DNA of 64,000 nt from Paraburkholderia rhizosphaerae (GCF_004366595.1 NZ_SORE01000005.1:62001-126000); one strand, 5' to 3'. Shown: positions 45,418 through 54,951, counted from the stretch's first letter. Numbers and translations are program-made. Notes: generated by a model not told the origin, from the sequence alone.

Positions 45418-45719
45418 GGCCACACCTCCGCACCAGGTTCATTTCGCGCGATGAAGGACAACACTGGTGTTGTATGTGCGGAAGCTGGATCCGTCAAATC
45501 GCGTCGCGTGGAAGCGGCGTTCGAAGACGCAAGGCACGGCTTGCTTCATACCATTCCGTAACATGCATCTTCGATAAGTTGCGTGCCTGCGGGGTGCTAC
45601 GAACATCGATCAATGCCGGTAGTCGCGTTACCAGAAATGCAAAGCAGAATTGATTGGTTCACCAACCGGAGCAGCCGCCTTTATCGTAAGCACTCGTTGC
45701 ATCTGAACGCGGACCCACT

Positions 45720-46817
45720 GTGGAAAGTTTCGATTCTGCCCATCTGCAGACAACTGCACCGCACCGTGCGCCAGGCGCGGTCTATCTCGACGAAGCGCAG
45801 CGTCAGCAAGTATGTGCAGAAAGAGCTTCATGGGCCTGGCGCACCGAGTGGCCAACGTGGCTGCTGATATCGACGGTCTATGCGGCCTGGTTCGGCATCG
45901 CCACACAAGCGAGCCATATCGGGCTACCCATCGCGATTCCGCTGCTGAGCGTAGCGAGCGCCTGGTATATATCGCTACAACATGAGTTGCTGCATGGCCA
46001 TCCGACGCGCTACCCGGCGTTCAATGCATTGCTCGGCTTCGCGCCACTTGCCGTGTGGTTTCCTTATCGGGTATATCGCCGCTCGCATCTCGCTCATCAC
46101 GCGGCCCCATCATTGACCGACCCGGACGCCGACCCCGAGAGCTTTTTCGTCAGCACCGGTGACTGGCACCGGGCGCCATCGGTCGTTCGGGCGCTGTGGA
46201 TAGCGCGCGCGACTTTCGCTGGGCGAGTGCTGGTCGGCCCGGCGTTGACGCTCGCGTCGACGGCACACGACGCTTGCCGGCGCATCGCGCGCAAGGATCG
46301 GCAAGACGTCCCTGCATGGGCGGCGCATGGACTTGCACTAGCGGCCCTGGTTATCTGGCTGGATCGGCAGTGCGGCATCCCGGCATGGCTGTTTCTCTGC
46401 GGCGTCGGATATCCGGCGCTGTCCATTACGTTGGTTCGCTCGTTCCAGGAGCATCGATATCATCCGGATCGGACTCGCCGCAGCGTGATCAATCACCCGT
46501 CTCTGGCCTGGCGTCTGCTTTTCCTGAATAACAATCTTCATGCCGTGCATCACGACTTACCTTCGGTGCCGTGGTTTGCACTTCCTGTGGTCTATCGTCG
46601 GCACGCGGCCGCTTATAACCAGCGCAATGCCGGTTACGTCGTGCACGGCTATCTGGAATGGTGGCGACGCTTTGCATTTACACCAGTCCGCTTTGTCGCA
46701 CACTCAGGAGGCGTTGGTTGGTGCGGCCCCGATGAATCGGCGGCGGCGAAAACAGCGCATCTACCGATCGGCGCAGCGACGACGCCGATGCAGCGAAATC
46801 GCGTCGGCACACCTTGA
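45720..46817 (+). CDS. Membrane fatty acid desaturase-type protein
   Basis: A 365-residue di-iron membrane desaturase or hydroxylase. The three histidine boxes are HELLH, HLAHH and HAVHH, with hydrophobic helices between; the first follows YISLQ. The family also includes beta-carotene ketolase-like and alkane hydroxylase-like enzymes, so the substrate may be a fatty acid or another lipid. The GTG start at 45720 has no clear ribosome site, and the frame is open further upstream, so the true start is uncertain. It leads a run with a PhnD-like protein and an aromatic hydroxylase. Confidence 0.87.
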   Translation: MESFDSAHLQTTAPHRAPGAVYLDEAQRQQVCAERASWAWRTEWPTWLLISTVYAAWFGIATQASHIGLPIAIPLLSVASAWYISLQHELLHGHPTRYPAFNALLGFAPLAVWFPYRVYRRSHLAHHAAPSLTDPDADPESFFVSTGDWHRAPSVVRALWIARATFAGRVLVGPALTLASTAHDACRRIARKDRQDVPAWAAHGLALAALVIWLDRQCGIPAWLFLCGVGYPALSITLVRSFQEHRYHPDRTRRSVINHPSLAWRLLFLNNNLHAVHHDLPSVPWFALPVVYRRHAAAYNQRNAGYVVHGYLEWWRRFAFTPVRFVAHSGGVGWCGPDESAAAKTAHLPIGAATTPMQRNRVGTP

Positions 46818-46872
46818 CACTGACCGGAACGGTACAACACCATGTTCTTCTGCCATTGAGCATGGGATCAAG

Positions 46873-47682
46873 ATGGACCTGGTCGCGGTTTTCCCGATGT
46901 ACAACGTCAGTCCGGAGCTTGCCGACGCGTGGCGCGAATTGGCACGGGAAGTCGGTGAGCGGGTGGCGGTACGAGGCCAGCGCATCAAGCTGGATATCGC
47001 TTCGACTGAGCCCACACAGCTGGACGCTATCTGGCGACGTCCCGATCTACTCCTCTCGCAGACATGCGGTTACCCGCTGACGCACGGCCTGGCTGAACAT
47101 GTTCATGTGGTCGGGGTGCCGATTTTCGATGCACCGGGGTGCCACGAGTATTTCTATTCCAGTGCGATCGTGGTTCGCCGGACGGACCGAGCATCAGCGC
47201 TCGACGACTATCGAGGAAAGATCGTCGCCTACAACGACGATAGCTCGCATAGCGGCATGAATGCGCTGCGTCACGCCGTCGCGCCGCTAGCGCGGGGTGG
47301 ACGGTTTTTCAGTCAGTCCGTCCGCACCGGCTCGCATCTTGATTCGTTGCGCGCAGTGTCCGGCAATCGAGCCGATATCGCGTCAATCGACTGTGTCACG
47401 CTCGCATTCGCGGGTGATTACATGCCGGACCTCATCGGGTCCGTGCGCGTGCTCGCATTGACGCGCGCGGCTCCCGCCCTGCCGTTCATTGCATCGCGAA
47501 GCGTGGAGCGCGATATGCTTTCCCGTCTCGCACCGGCGGTTGGCGATGTGATCGCCGCGCGTCCTTTACTTGCTGAACGCCTGCGCCTGAAAGGCCTTGC
47601 AATGCCGCCTGACAATGCTTTTCAAGCCATTCTCGAGAGGGAAGACGAAGCGCGGCGCGCGGGCTATCCCAATCTCGCCTGA
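46873..47682 (+). CDS. PhnD/SsuA-type binding protein without signal peptide
   Basis: A 269-residue protein of the PhnD/SsuA/transferrin binding fold: VAVFPMYNVSPELADAW, then LLLSQTCGYPL, IVAYNDDSSHSGMNALRHAV and GNRADIASIDCVTLAF. In ABC importers such proteins are periplasmic and bind phosphonate or sulfonate, but this one has no signal peptide from the ATG at 46873 and no ABC partner. It may therefore be a cytoplasmic sensor or binding protein. It begins 56 bases after the desaturase gene on the same strand, and its frame is open further upstream through that gene's end. Confidence 0.82.
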   Translation: MDLVAVFPMYNVSPELADAWRELAREVGERVAVRGQRIKLDIASTEPTQLDAIWRRPDLLLSQTCGYPLTHGLAEHVHVVGVPIFDAPGCHEYFYSSAIVVRRTDRASALDDYRGKIVAYNDDSSHSGMNALRHAVAPLARGGRFFSQSVRTGSHLDSLRAVSGNRADIASIDCVTLAFAGDYMPDLIGSVRVLALTRAAPALPFIASRSVERDMLSRLAPAVGDVIAARPLLAERLRLKGLAMPPDNAFQAILEREDEARRAGYPNLA

Positions 47683-48146
47683 AACTCCCCAAACATCATG
47701 GCTTGCCGGGTCAGTTGCAAACCGTAAGCGACAACGGCACATCCGTGCAGATGTACAGTTTTCCGAATGCATCGGTTGAACTCACGAAGGCTTGCGCGGG
47801 ATGACGAACGTTGTCCGGCTTGTGCGCGACGAGGCCTTTACGATGCGGAAACAACTACGTCAAACAGGCAATGCAATTGGGCATTTCGTTTGTGCAAAAC
47901 ACGAAGGTCACGCTCTGTAGATCATCAACGGGCAACTCCGAAAGACCACGCTGCTTCGTCCTGAACCGGAATCGCCGCGTATCCCCGTAGCAGCAGCCCA
48001 CTACGCAAATCCATTGCTCGCGCTAACAGCGACGCGCGCGTCGCGATACCTCCGCCTCGCCGGTGCCTTCCGGCGAGGCAGACAAAGCTCGAGCATGTCT
48101 TGAGATGCCCATTACGCAGGACAACCCCATTCAAGGAACACAACGC
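47683..48146. other. Intergenic region with hairpin before monooxygenase
   Basis: About 460 bases with no supported gene; frames on either strand have no signatures. A perfect hairpin (48054-48079, listed separately) lies 67 bases before the monooxygenase start. AAGGAA eight bases before the ATG at 48147 is its ribosome site. Confidence 0.4.
48054..48079. promoter_or_regulatory. 10-bp hairpin upstream of the monooxygenase
   Basis: Arms GCCTCGCCGG (48054-48063) and its exact complement (48070-48079) enclose the loop TGCCTT. It lies in the leader of the TfdB-like gene, so it could be a terminator for the preceding gene (its stop is ~370 bases away), an attenuator or a regulator site. The sequence alone cannot decide. 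Confidence 0.35.
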
Positions 48147-49892
48147 ATGATTCATACCGACGTATTGATCGTTGGAAGCGGTCCTGCCGGATCTGCCGCC
48201 GCGCTCATGCTAAGCACGTACGGCATTGCGAATATCGTGGTGACGAAATATCGCTGGCTGGCGGACACGCCCCGCGCGCACTTTACCAATCAACGCACGA
48301 TGGAAATACTGCGCGACCTTGGCATCGAAAAAGAAGCCATCGCGCTCGCTACGCCTCAGGAACTGCTGGGCGACACGGTGTTCTGCACGAGCCTTGCGGG
48401 CGAGGAACTCGGGCGTATCCGGACCTGGGGCACGCATCCGCTACGCCGCGCGGATCACGCACTCGCGAGTCCTTCCAGTTGCTGCGATCTTCCCCAGCAC
48501 CTGCTCGAACCCATCCTGCTCGGCAACGCCGCATCGCGTGGCTCACACGTGAGGTTCGATACCGAATACCTGTCGCTCGTGCAAGACGCCGATGGCGTCA
48601 CTGCCACCGTGCAGGATCGCTTGAGCGGCATGCGCTACGAGATTCGCGCCAAATATCTGATAGGCGCCGACGGCGGCCGTAGTCAGGTCGCCGACGATAT
48701 CGGCTTGCCGATGGAAGGGCGCATGGGCATCGCAGGCAGCATGAACATCGTGTTCGACGCCGACCTGACGCGCTATGTCGCGCATCGGCCGAGCCTGTTG
48801 TATTGGGTGCTGCAACCTGGCTCGGATATCGGCGGCATCGGCATGGGTCTGATACGGATGGTGCGCCCGTGGCATCAGTGGATGATCGTGTGGGGCTTCG
48901 ATATCGACCAGCCGCCGCCGGTAATCGACGACGCGGCAGCAACCGCGATCGTACGGCGCCTGGTTGGTGATGCAGACCTGCCTGTCACGATTCGCTCTAC
49001 GTCGCTGTGGAGCGTCAACGACATGTATGCAACGCGAAACACCTGCGGGCGCGTGTTCTGCATGGGCGATGCGGTGCACCGTCATCCGCCTTCGAATGGC
49101 CTGGGTTCCAATACATCGATTCAGGATGCGTACAACCTTAGCTGGAAGCTGGCGGCGGTGCTGAAGGGCCTCGCGAATCCACGTCTGCTCGACACTTACG
49201 ATGCCGAGCGGTCGCCGATCGCAAAGCAGATCGTGACGCGCGCAAACCAGAGCATTCGCGAGTTTGAGCCGATCTTCGACGCGCTTGGGCTACTCGACAC
49301 CACCGACGTCGACAAGATGCAGGCCAGTATGGCAGCCCGTCGGACTGACACACAGGCCGCCGCCGCGCAGCGAGAGAAATTGCGTCACGCAATTGCGTTC
49401 AAGTCTCACGAATTCGATACGCATGGCGTGGAGATGAATCAGCGCTATCGGTCCGCCGCGGTGGTCAGCGACGGGACCGACGAACCGGCCTGGGAGCGCG
49501 ATCGCGAGCTCTACTATCACCCGACCACCTGGCCCGGTGCGCGCCTGCCGCACGCGTGGCTGACTCGCGATGGGTATCGTGTGTCGACGCTCGACGTAGC
49601 GGGCAAGTCGCGTTTTGTCGTGCTCACAGGCATCGGCGGTGAGCCGTGGATCGCCGCGGTGCAGCGGGTTCGCGACCGACTAGGTGTGCCGATCGAAGGG
49701 GTCTTGATTGGTCCGGGCCGCCAGTTCGAGGATCCTTACGCCGAATGGGCGCGCGCTCGCGAGATCGACGAAACGGGTTGTATCCTCGTGCGCCCGGACG
49801 CACACGTTGCGTGGCGCAGCGCAGGCGCCGCAAATGCAGGCGAGCGTCTGATGGATGCAATGCTCAAGGTTTTATGCCGCGCGGCCGGGTGA
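48147..49892 (+). CDS. FAD-dependent aromatic hydroxylase, TfdB-like
   Basis: A 581-residue flavoprotein monooxygenase resembling 2,4-dichlorophenol 6-monooxygenase along its length. The FAD motif VLIVGSGPAGSAAALML is near residue 6, TPRAHFTNQRTMEILRDLGI follows, the ADGGRSQVADDIGLP motif near 210 binds the pyrophosphate, and GDAVHRHPPSNGLGSNTSIQ is the second FAD site; the end is a thioredoxin-like domain. Such enzymes hydroxylate phenols with NADPH and O2. The start at 48147 has AAGGAA upstream; an ATG at 48105 would add 14 residues. The natural phenol is unknown; no ring-cleavage genes are adjacent. Confidence 0.9.
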   Translation: MIHTDVLIVGSGPAGSAAALMLSTYGIANIVVTKYRWLADTPRAHFTNQRTMEILRDLGIEKEAIALATPQELLGDTVFCTSLAGEELGRIRTWGTHPLRRADHALASPSSCCDLPQHLLEPILLGNAASRGSHVRFDTEYLSLVQDADGVTATVQDRLSGMRYEIRAKYLIGADGGRSQVADDIGLPMEGRMGIAGSMNIVFDADLTRYVAHRPSLLYWVLQPGSDIGGIGMGLIRMVRPWHQWMIVWGFDIDQPPPVIDDAAATAIVRRLVGDADLPVTIRSTSLWSVNDMYATRNTCGRVFCMGDAVHRHPPSNGLGSNTSIQDAYNLSWKLAAVLKGLANPRLLDTYDAERSPIAKQIVTRANQSIREFEPIFDALGLLDTTDVDKMQASMAARRTDTQAAAAQREKLRHAIAFKSHEFDTHGVEMNQRYRSAAVVSDGTDEPAWERDRELYYHPTTWPGARLPHAWLTRDGYRVSTLDVAGKSRFVVLTGIGGEPWIAAVQRVRDRLGVPIEGVLIGPGRQFEDPYAEWARAREIDETGCILVRPDAHVAWRSAGAANAGERLMDAMLKVLCRAAG

Positions 49893-49955
49893 TAGTACGC
49901 GCAGCTGTTTGGCGACGTGACGGTGAGAACCGCCCCTTTGCGGGGGTGTGACGGA

Positions 49956-51179
49956 TCACGACTGAATCGCGTAAAACGGCGCTGTCCCTGTCGACGGCTG
50001 ATCACTGTCCGGGATGCCGAAGGTGATGGTCTTGCCATAGAAGTACGTCATACCCATGTCCAGTTCACCCTCTCCAAACAGGCCTACGTTCTGACCGATA
50101 CCCGCGTGTGCTGCGTTCGACCCGTTACCGAGCTCGGAAACCGCATTGAACAAGGTGAACGAAACGCCGAGTGTGCCGCCGCTTTCGCTTTGCAGCGACG
50201 CGGAAATCGTTGCCGGGCCAGCCGGACAGAACCACGGCTGATTCGAGAAACTCGACGGACATTGACTGATCGACGGATCCACGAAGAAATACGCGCCCGA
50301 GCCCGAATCCAGCACGCCTGGCATCGGCAGGCCGTCGAAACTGGCGGCCACTTCGCCAAACGGTGTGGTTGTTATCGACTGCGCGTTCGCGGGGAGGACG
50401 TTGTTGCTCTGCGTGTTGACACCAAATGTCATGGTGCCCGAGACCGTACTCTTGCCGCCTTGACCGACTGCCGGAAAGCTTAGCGTCACACCGTTGTTAT
50501 CCGTCGCGAACTTCGTCACCGGATTAGGCACCTGCTCGGCAAGCGGCACAGGGATGCCTGTGCAATTCGAACCGGCGCAATCGTAGTAGATTGACGCAGC
50601 AGCAAATTGGCACGAGGTCTGACAGTCGTGACGAATCACGTCCAGGCCGATCAGGCCATTGCCTCCAAACGATGAAGCGCCTTTCGCGGCCATATCGGGA
50701 CCCGCCTCTGCGCAATCGGTGGGAATCGACGCAAACGAGTCGTCGACAATCTGAACCGGCAATGATGGAGCCGTTTCGCCGGCAATCTTCAGGTCGACCG
50801 TTGAAATCGGGCCCCACGCGATTCCCGAAGCAAATTCAACGCATTCAGCCAGGGTGTTGCCTTGCGCCGAGTCCTTGACGTTGACAAGACCCAGCGAAGA
50901 CGGCACCGCCGAGCGAACGAGGCGCAAGCCCACCGAACCTGTATCGACCACAACATGGTCAATCGTCGCGCAGTTGCTGGTGCCGGGTGCACAGATGGTC
51001 ACGGTCACGTAGGGTGCGTTAACAAGATTGAATTTCTGGTCTACGGTCACGCTGACCGTGTTGGGTGCCTGAGTTGCGCTGGAAATCTGACTACCCACGG
51101 CACTCGTGCCCCCCGCGCCGCCACCGCCGCAACCTGCGAGCGCCAATACGAAAGCGAGAACGGCAAGCAGCTTTTTCAT
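49956..51179 (-). CDS. DUF3443 lipoprotein with two aspartic-protease-like motifs
   Basis: A 407-residue lipoprotein (LAGC lipobox, Cys17) of the uncharacterised family DUF3443. It carries two motifs of the retropepsin/pepsin type: DTG at residues 79-81 (VVDTGSVGLRL) and DSG at 291-293 (GVLDSGSGAYFF), 212 residues apart, plus a hydrophobic-Gly segment GGNGLIGLD between them, resembling the psi-loop strand of pepsin lobes. Several cysteine pairs suggest disulfides. A two-lobed acid-protease-like fold outside the inner membrane is therefore likely, but activity is not shown. The DUF2844 gene precedes it by 14 bases on the same strand. Confidence 0.8.
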   Translation of the reverse strand: MKKLLAVLAFVLALAGCGGGGAGGTSAVGSQISSATQAPNTVSVTVDQKFNLVNAPYVTVTICAPGTSNCATIDHVVVDTGSVGLRLVRSAVPSSLGLVNVKDSAQGNTLAECVEFASGIAWGPISTVDLKIAGETAPSLPVQIVDDSFASIPTDCAEAGPDMAAKGASSFGGNGLIGLDVIRHDCQTSCQFAAASIYYDCAGSNCTGIPVPLAEQVPNPVTKFATDNNGVTLSFPAVGQGGKSTVSGTMTFGVNTQSNNVLPANAQSITTTPFGEVAASFDGLPMPGVLDSGSGAYFFVDPSISQCPSSFSNQPWFCPAGPATISASLQSESGGTLGVSFTLFNAVSELGNGSNAAHAGIGQNVGLFGEGELDMGMTYFYGKTITFGIPDSDQPSTGTAPFYAIQS

Positions 51180-51193
51180 GATGTCATCCTCGA

Positions 51194-51727
51194 TTACTGA
51201 AGTTTGGAGAGGGAAACGCCGGCCGGCACCGCGGACGGAAGATAGGCGTAGCCTTTGAACCGGCCAGGATGGCCAAACGACTGAACGACGAGATCAGACG
51301 CATTCAGGCTTCGTTGATTCAGCCCAACTGCATGAATCGCATCAGCGCCTGACGGCTTCAAATAGCGTTCCGAATAGGTGCCGAGGATATCCACAAAATC
51401 CGGCTGCTGCGGACCGCTCCACGTTACTGCGAATACCGTATCGCTAGACGCTGCAACGAATTCGTGCACAACGGTTCCCGAATTCAGTATGACGACGTTC
51501 ACGGTGTAAGCAGCAGTTGGCGAAGGAGTTGTGGCGACAGTCTGCGAGGCGGTCTCTTCCTTCACTACCGCGGCGGACTTCATGACATTGGATGAGACAT
51601 GGACATTGGCGCCATTCAACGGGAAGCTGCCCAGTGAGGCCAGCGCCGGATGCGCGGTGAGACCGAAGCTGACGACTACGGCTAGCCCAATGAACCTCGT
51701 GCGTAACGCGTTCTTTTCTTCGTTCAT
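51194..51727 (-). CDS. DUF2844 secreted protein
   Basis: A 177-residue protein of the DUF2844 family, typical of Burkholderia and relatives. The signal peptide ends near residue 31 (ALA); the mature part starts LGSFPLNGANVHVSSNV and later has VTWSGPQQPDFVDILGTYSE, the conserved core. It has no known function. It precedes the DUF3443 gene by 14 bases in the same direction, a pairing seen repeatedly in this bacterial group, so the two products likely act together in the periplasm. One hypothesis is that DUF2844 is substrate or partner of the protease-like DUF3443. Confidence 0.8.
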   Translation of the reverse strand: MNEEKNALRTRFIGLAVVVSFGLTAHPALASLGSFPLNGANVHVSSNVMKSAAVVKEETASQTVATTPSPTAAYTVNVVILNSGTVVHEFVAASSDTVFAVTWSGPQQPDFVDILGTYSERYLKPSGADAIHAVGLNQRSLNASDLVVQSFGHPGRFKGYAYLPSAVPAGVSLSKLQ

Positions 51728-52565
51728 GGCTTTCTCAAACGGTGTTCAGGTTGTTATGCGTAAGCAACACGCGGGATAGTTCGTATAACAACCGGCACAC
51801 GCGTTACATATGGCGATTGACAGCTATTACCTAAATTTGAAAATTGTTCGACGGAGCCATGTCTGGGTTTCTTTGCGCGACAAGTAGAAGAGCTTTAAAA
51901 ATTCATACGCCTATATTTTTTTGGAAGTCATCCTGACGATTCGCATCTGACACGACCGACAGTCTGGTGACTGCGCAACAAGTTCAGGCCATCGTAAACG
52001 TCATTGGGGTCCCGTACGGCACGAGTAGAAGACCCGCGCGCAACGGAGAGCGTCAACCGATTTGACACGGTTTTCGACGTTCTAAGGCGAACGGATTCGC
52101 CGTAGTTCCACTACATAAATCGACAACCGCGGGGTTCGGGTACATGCCGACCGATGCGACTGCTCGAGCGTCGTCGTCGCGCCGGAACGGGAGGGCACCG
52201 GCGACTGGCTGTTGCACGCTATCCCAAGGCTGACGAGACTTTCATCATGCTAACGAGCCCTTTTTATTACCTGTCGGTTTATTCACCGCTGCTAGACGGC
52301 ACGCGTCGCTACGAGGGAAAGCACTGACGAGGAATCATGTACGGGTTCTCCATTCTTTTTGTAAGATGTTTTCGAGATTTGGAGTTTTGCTACATCGCCT
52401 TCAGCGACGGCATCCGCGGCGCAATTTCCGGTAGCCGCGTCGTGATCGTCTGTCGTCATGCCAGCCGCATTGTTGCTGGTACCTGTCTGGTGCCCGAACC
52501 GCGTTCGGTAACCGGTCTATATATTTAGTCATCCAAATATTTCTACCCATGACGGAGAGAGACAC
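51728..52565. other. Long A/T-richer intergenic region
   Basis: About 840 bases between the divergent DUF2844 and GH3 genes, the longest gene-free stretch of the window. Frames are short; a 63-codon plus-strand frame (52337-52528) has no signature. The stretch 51780-51960 is A/T-rich. A TTGACA at about 51824 lacks a good partner at the right distance. Two promoters and perhaps an unseen RNA or regulatory sequence are expected. Confidence 0.4.
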
Positions 52566-54782
52566 ATGAGGATCGCTCGTTGGCCAGCCGCTGCGCTGAT
52601 GGTTGCGCTGGCCGCTACTACTGCACACGCAGCAGACGGCGGTAACGATTCACCGTACCCGTTGCCCCCTCAACTGAAGGCGGCTGGCGAAGATTTTGGC
52701 GCGCATGTACGCGCCGATATGCTCGTGAAGCGCATGACACTGGATGAAAAGCTCCAGATGATCCATTCGAAGTATCAGATGGCCGATGTACCCGGCGGTG
52801 GCGCGGGCTATATCCAGGGCGTGCCGCGTCTGGGCATACCCGATCTGAATATGATCGACTCGTCGACCGGTTCTGGGAGCACGTCCCAGCCGAGCACCAC
52901 GTTCCCATCGACGATCGGCCTTGCCGCAAGCTGGGATCCGTATCTTGCGCACGACTTCGGCGCGGTCATTGCCGATCAGTTGCGCGAGCAGGGCTTCGGC
53001 ATGGGACTGGGTGGCGGCACCGACCTCGCGCGCGATCCGCGCGGCGGACGCCTGTTCGAATACCTCGGCGAAGACCCCGTGCTCTCCGGCGTGATTCTCG
53101 CGGCGCGGACCGTCGGCACACAGCAGCAAAAGGTCATCGCGACGATCAAGCACTACGTGCTCAACGATCAGGAAACAGGCCGCAACGGCGGCAACAGCCA
53201 GGCTGACGAGCGGACCATGCGTGAACTGTATCTGCTGCCGTTCGAGATTGCCGCGAAGGAAGGGCGTCCTGGCAGCGTGATGTGCAGCTACAACCGCGTA
53301 AATGGGATCTACGCGTGCGAAAACCCGCACATCCTGACTGACGTGTTGAAGAACGATTGGGGCTTCCCGGGACAGGTCCAGTCGGACTGGGGCGCACCGC
53401 AAAGCACGGCCGCGTCGATCAACGCCGGCCTCGACGAGGAAGAGGATGTCGGGCCGACCGTCTATCTGACACCCGATCTCGTCAAGCAGGCGCTCGCGAC
53501 GCACCAGATCACGGAGAAACGTCTTGACGACATGGTCCGGCGCAAGCTGTACGTGATGATCAGTGCCGGCGTGTTCGATCATCCGGCTAAGGGCGGCGCG
53601 ACGATCGATTTCGCGAAGTATCGTGCGTTCACGCAGTCCGCCGAAGAGCAATCGATCGTCTTGCTGAAGAACGACAGCAATCAGCTGCCGCTTGCTGCAC
53701 ATGGAGTGAACAAGATCGCCGTGATCGGCGGCCACGCCGATACGGCGGTGCTTACCGGCGGCGGATCTGGTAATACGCGCGATCCGGTTACCGGTCACTT
53801 CTCCGGTTGCGGTGGTCTCGTGTTCCCGCGGCAGACCGGCTGCGGATGGTGGCCCAATCCGTGGATGACGATTCCCGTGCCGATCGTCAAGGCGATCCAG
53901 CAGCTCGCACCGTCGGCGCAAGTCAGCTTCGCGGGTAACACCGATCAGAACCAGCCGTACCGCAACTACACGCAGCAGGAGATCGATCAGGCCGTGGCGC
54001 TTGCTCGCCAGTCCGATGTCGCGATCGTGGTGGTCACGCAAGAGGGTGGCGAAGACTTCGGCGAACTGGAAAGCCTGAGCCTCGCGAATCCGAGCAACCA
54101 GGACCAGCTGGTCGAGGCTGTTGCGCAGGCAAATCCGCATACGGTCGTGATCGTCCAAAGCGGCAACCCGGTATTGATGCCGTGGAAGGATCAAGTGTCG
54201 GCGATCATCGAGGCGTGGTATCCGGGCGAGGGCGGCGGACAGGCGATCGCCAACGTGCTGTTCGGCAAGGTCAATCCGTCGGGCAAGCTGCCGGTTACGT
54301 TCCCGCTGCGCGACCAGGATACGCCGACATGGGGGGCGAACGGCACGATTCCGACCGATCCGATCTACTCGGAAGGACTCGACATGGGCTATCGCTGGTA
54401 TGACGCGAAGAATATCCAGCCGATGTTCGAGTTCGGTTACGGGCTGTCGTACACGCACTTCAGCTATTCGGACCTGTCGGTCAAGAAAGGCCCGGATCAT
54501 ACGCTGACGGCGACGTTCAAGGTGCGTAACGATGGTCACGTGGCAGGAGCGGAAACGGCCGAAGTCTATCTGGGCGTGAACTACAACGGCGAACCGCCGC
54601 GACGCCTCGTCGGCTGGGAAAAGATCTACCTGAAGCCGGGCGAAGCGAAGCCGGTACGTGTGACGGTCACGGAGCGCGGGCAGAGCGTCTGGGATACGGC
54701 GCACAACGGCTGGAAGTATGTGCCGGGCAGTGCGGTGTATGTCGGTGCATCATCGCGCGATATCAGGCTGCAGAGCCGGTAA
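52566..54782 (+). CDS. Secreted glycoside hydrolase family 3 beta-glucosidase
   Basis: A 738-residue exported GH3 enzyme. The signal peptide ends near residue 23 (AHA). The catalytic TIM barrel contains GLGGGTDLARDPRGGR and CSYNRVNGIYACENPHIL; the nucleophile Asp, near residue 274, is in QVQSDWGAPQS. The second domain, with VVTQEGGEDFGE, follows, and the fibronectin-III-like end (ETAEVYLGVNYNGEPPRRL) is complete. It removes beta-linked glucose or related sugars from oligosaccharides in the periplasm. GAGAGAG at 52555-52560 precedes the ATG. It stands alone and converges with the quinone reductase. Confidence 0.93.
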   Translation: MRIARWPAAALMVALAATTAHAADGGNDSPYPLPPQLKAAGEDFGAHVRADMLVKRMTLDEKLQMIHSKYQMADVPGGGAGYIQGVPRLGIPDLNMIDSSTGSGSTSQPSTTFPSTIGLAASWDPYLAHDFGAVIADQLREQGFGMGLGGGTDLARDPRGGRLFEYLGEDPVLSGVILAARTVGTQQQKVIATIKHYVLNDQETGRNGGNSQADERTMRELYLLPFEIAAKEGRPGSVMCSYNRVNGIYACENPHILTDVLKNDWGFPGQVQSDWGAPQSTAASINAGLDEEEDVGPTVYLTPDLVKQALATHQITEKRLDDMVRRKLYVMISAGVFDHPAKGGATIDFAKYRAFTQSAEEQSIVLLKNDSNQLPLAAHGVNKIAVIGGHADTAVLTGGGSGNTRDPVTGHFSGCGGLVFPRQTGCGWWPNPWMTIPVPIVKAIQQLAPSAQVSFAGNTDQNQPYRNYTQQEIDQAVALARQSDVAIVVVTQEGGEDFGELESLSLANPSNQDQLVEAVAQANPHTVVIVQSGNPVLMPWKDQVSAIIEAWYPGEGGGQAIANVLFGKVNPSGKLPVTFPLRDQDTPTWGANGTIPTDPIYSEGLDMGYRWYDAKNIQPMFEFGYGLSYTHFSYSDLSVKKGPDHTLTATFKVRNDGHVAGAETAEVYLGVNYNGEPPRRLVGWEKIYLKPGEAKPVRVTVTERGQSVWDTAHNGWKYVPGSAVYVGASSRDIRLQSR

Positions 54783-54796
54783 TCGGCGCGGCGGCT

Positions 54797-54825
54797 CCGG
54801 AGTGCCGGTTTCGGCCGGCCTCCGG
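54797..54825. terminator. Imperfect hairpin after GH3 gene
   Basis: CCGGAGTGCCGG and CCGGCCTCCGG pair with one bulged base around TTTCGG, 15 bases after the GH3 stop codon. The site separates the GH3 gene from the convergent oxidoreductase and can serve as terminator. A T-run is lacking. Confidence 0.45.
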
Positions 54826-54951
54826 ATTCCGGCGTGGTCACGAAGGAGTGCGGGAACTGCGTGCCTATCCACGCGATTGGCTTTACCAGCCGCTACCCGC
54901 GGATCGCGACACGCCTGCACGAAGATTGCTTCAACGCACGGTCGGCAAGCA

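Noticed and set aside
51820-51860. TTGACA-like -35 element in the long intergenic region
   Set aside because: The sequence 17 bases downstream (AAAATT) is a poor -10 box and the next gene starts about 700 bases away.
52650-54704. 684-codon open frame antisense to the GH3 gene
   Set aside because: Arg/His/Asp-rich shadow without any family motif; the plus-strand GH3 frame has signal peptide and catalytic residues.
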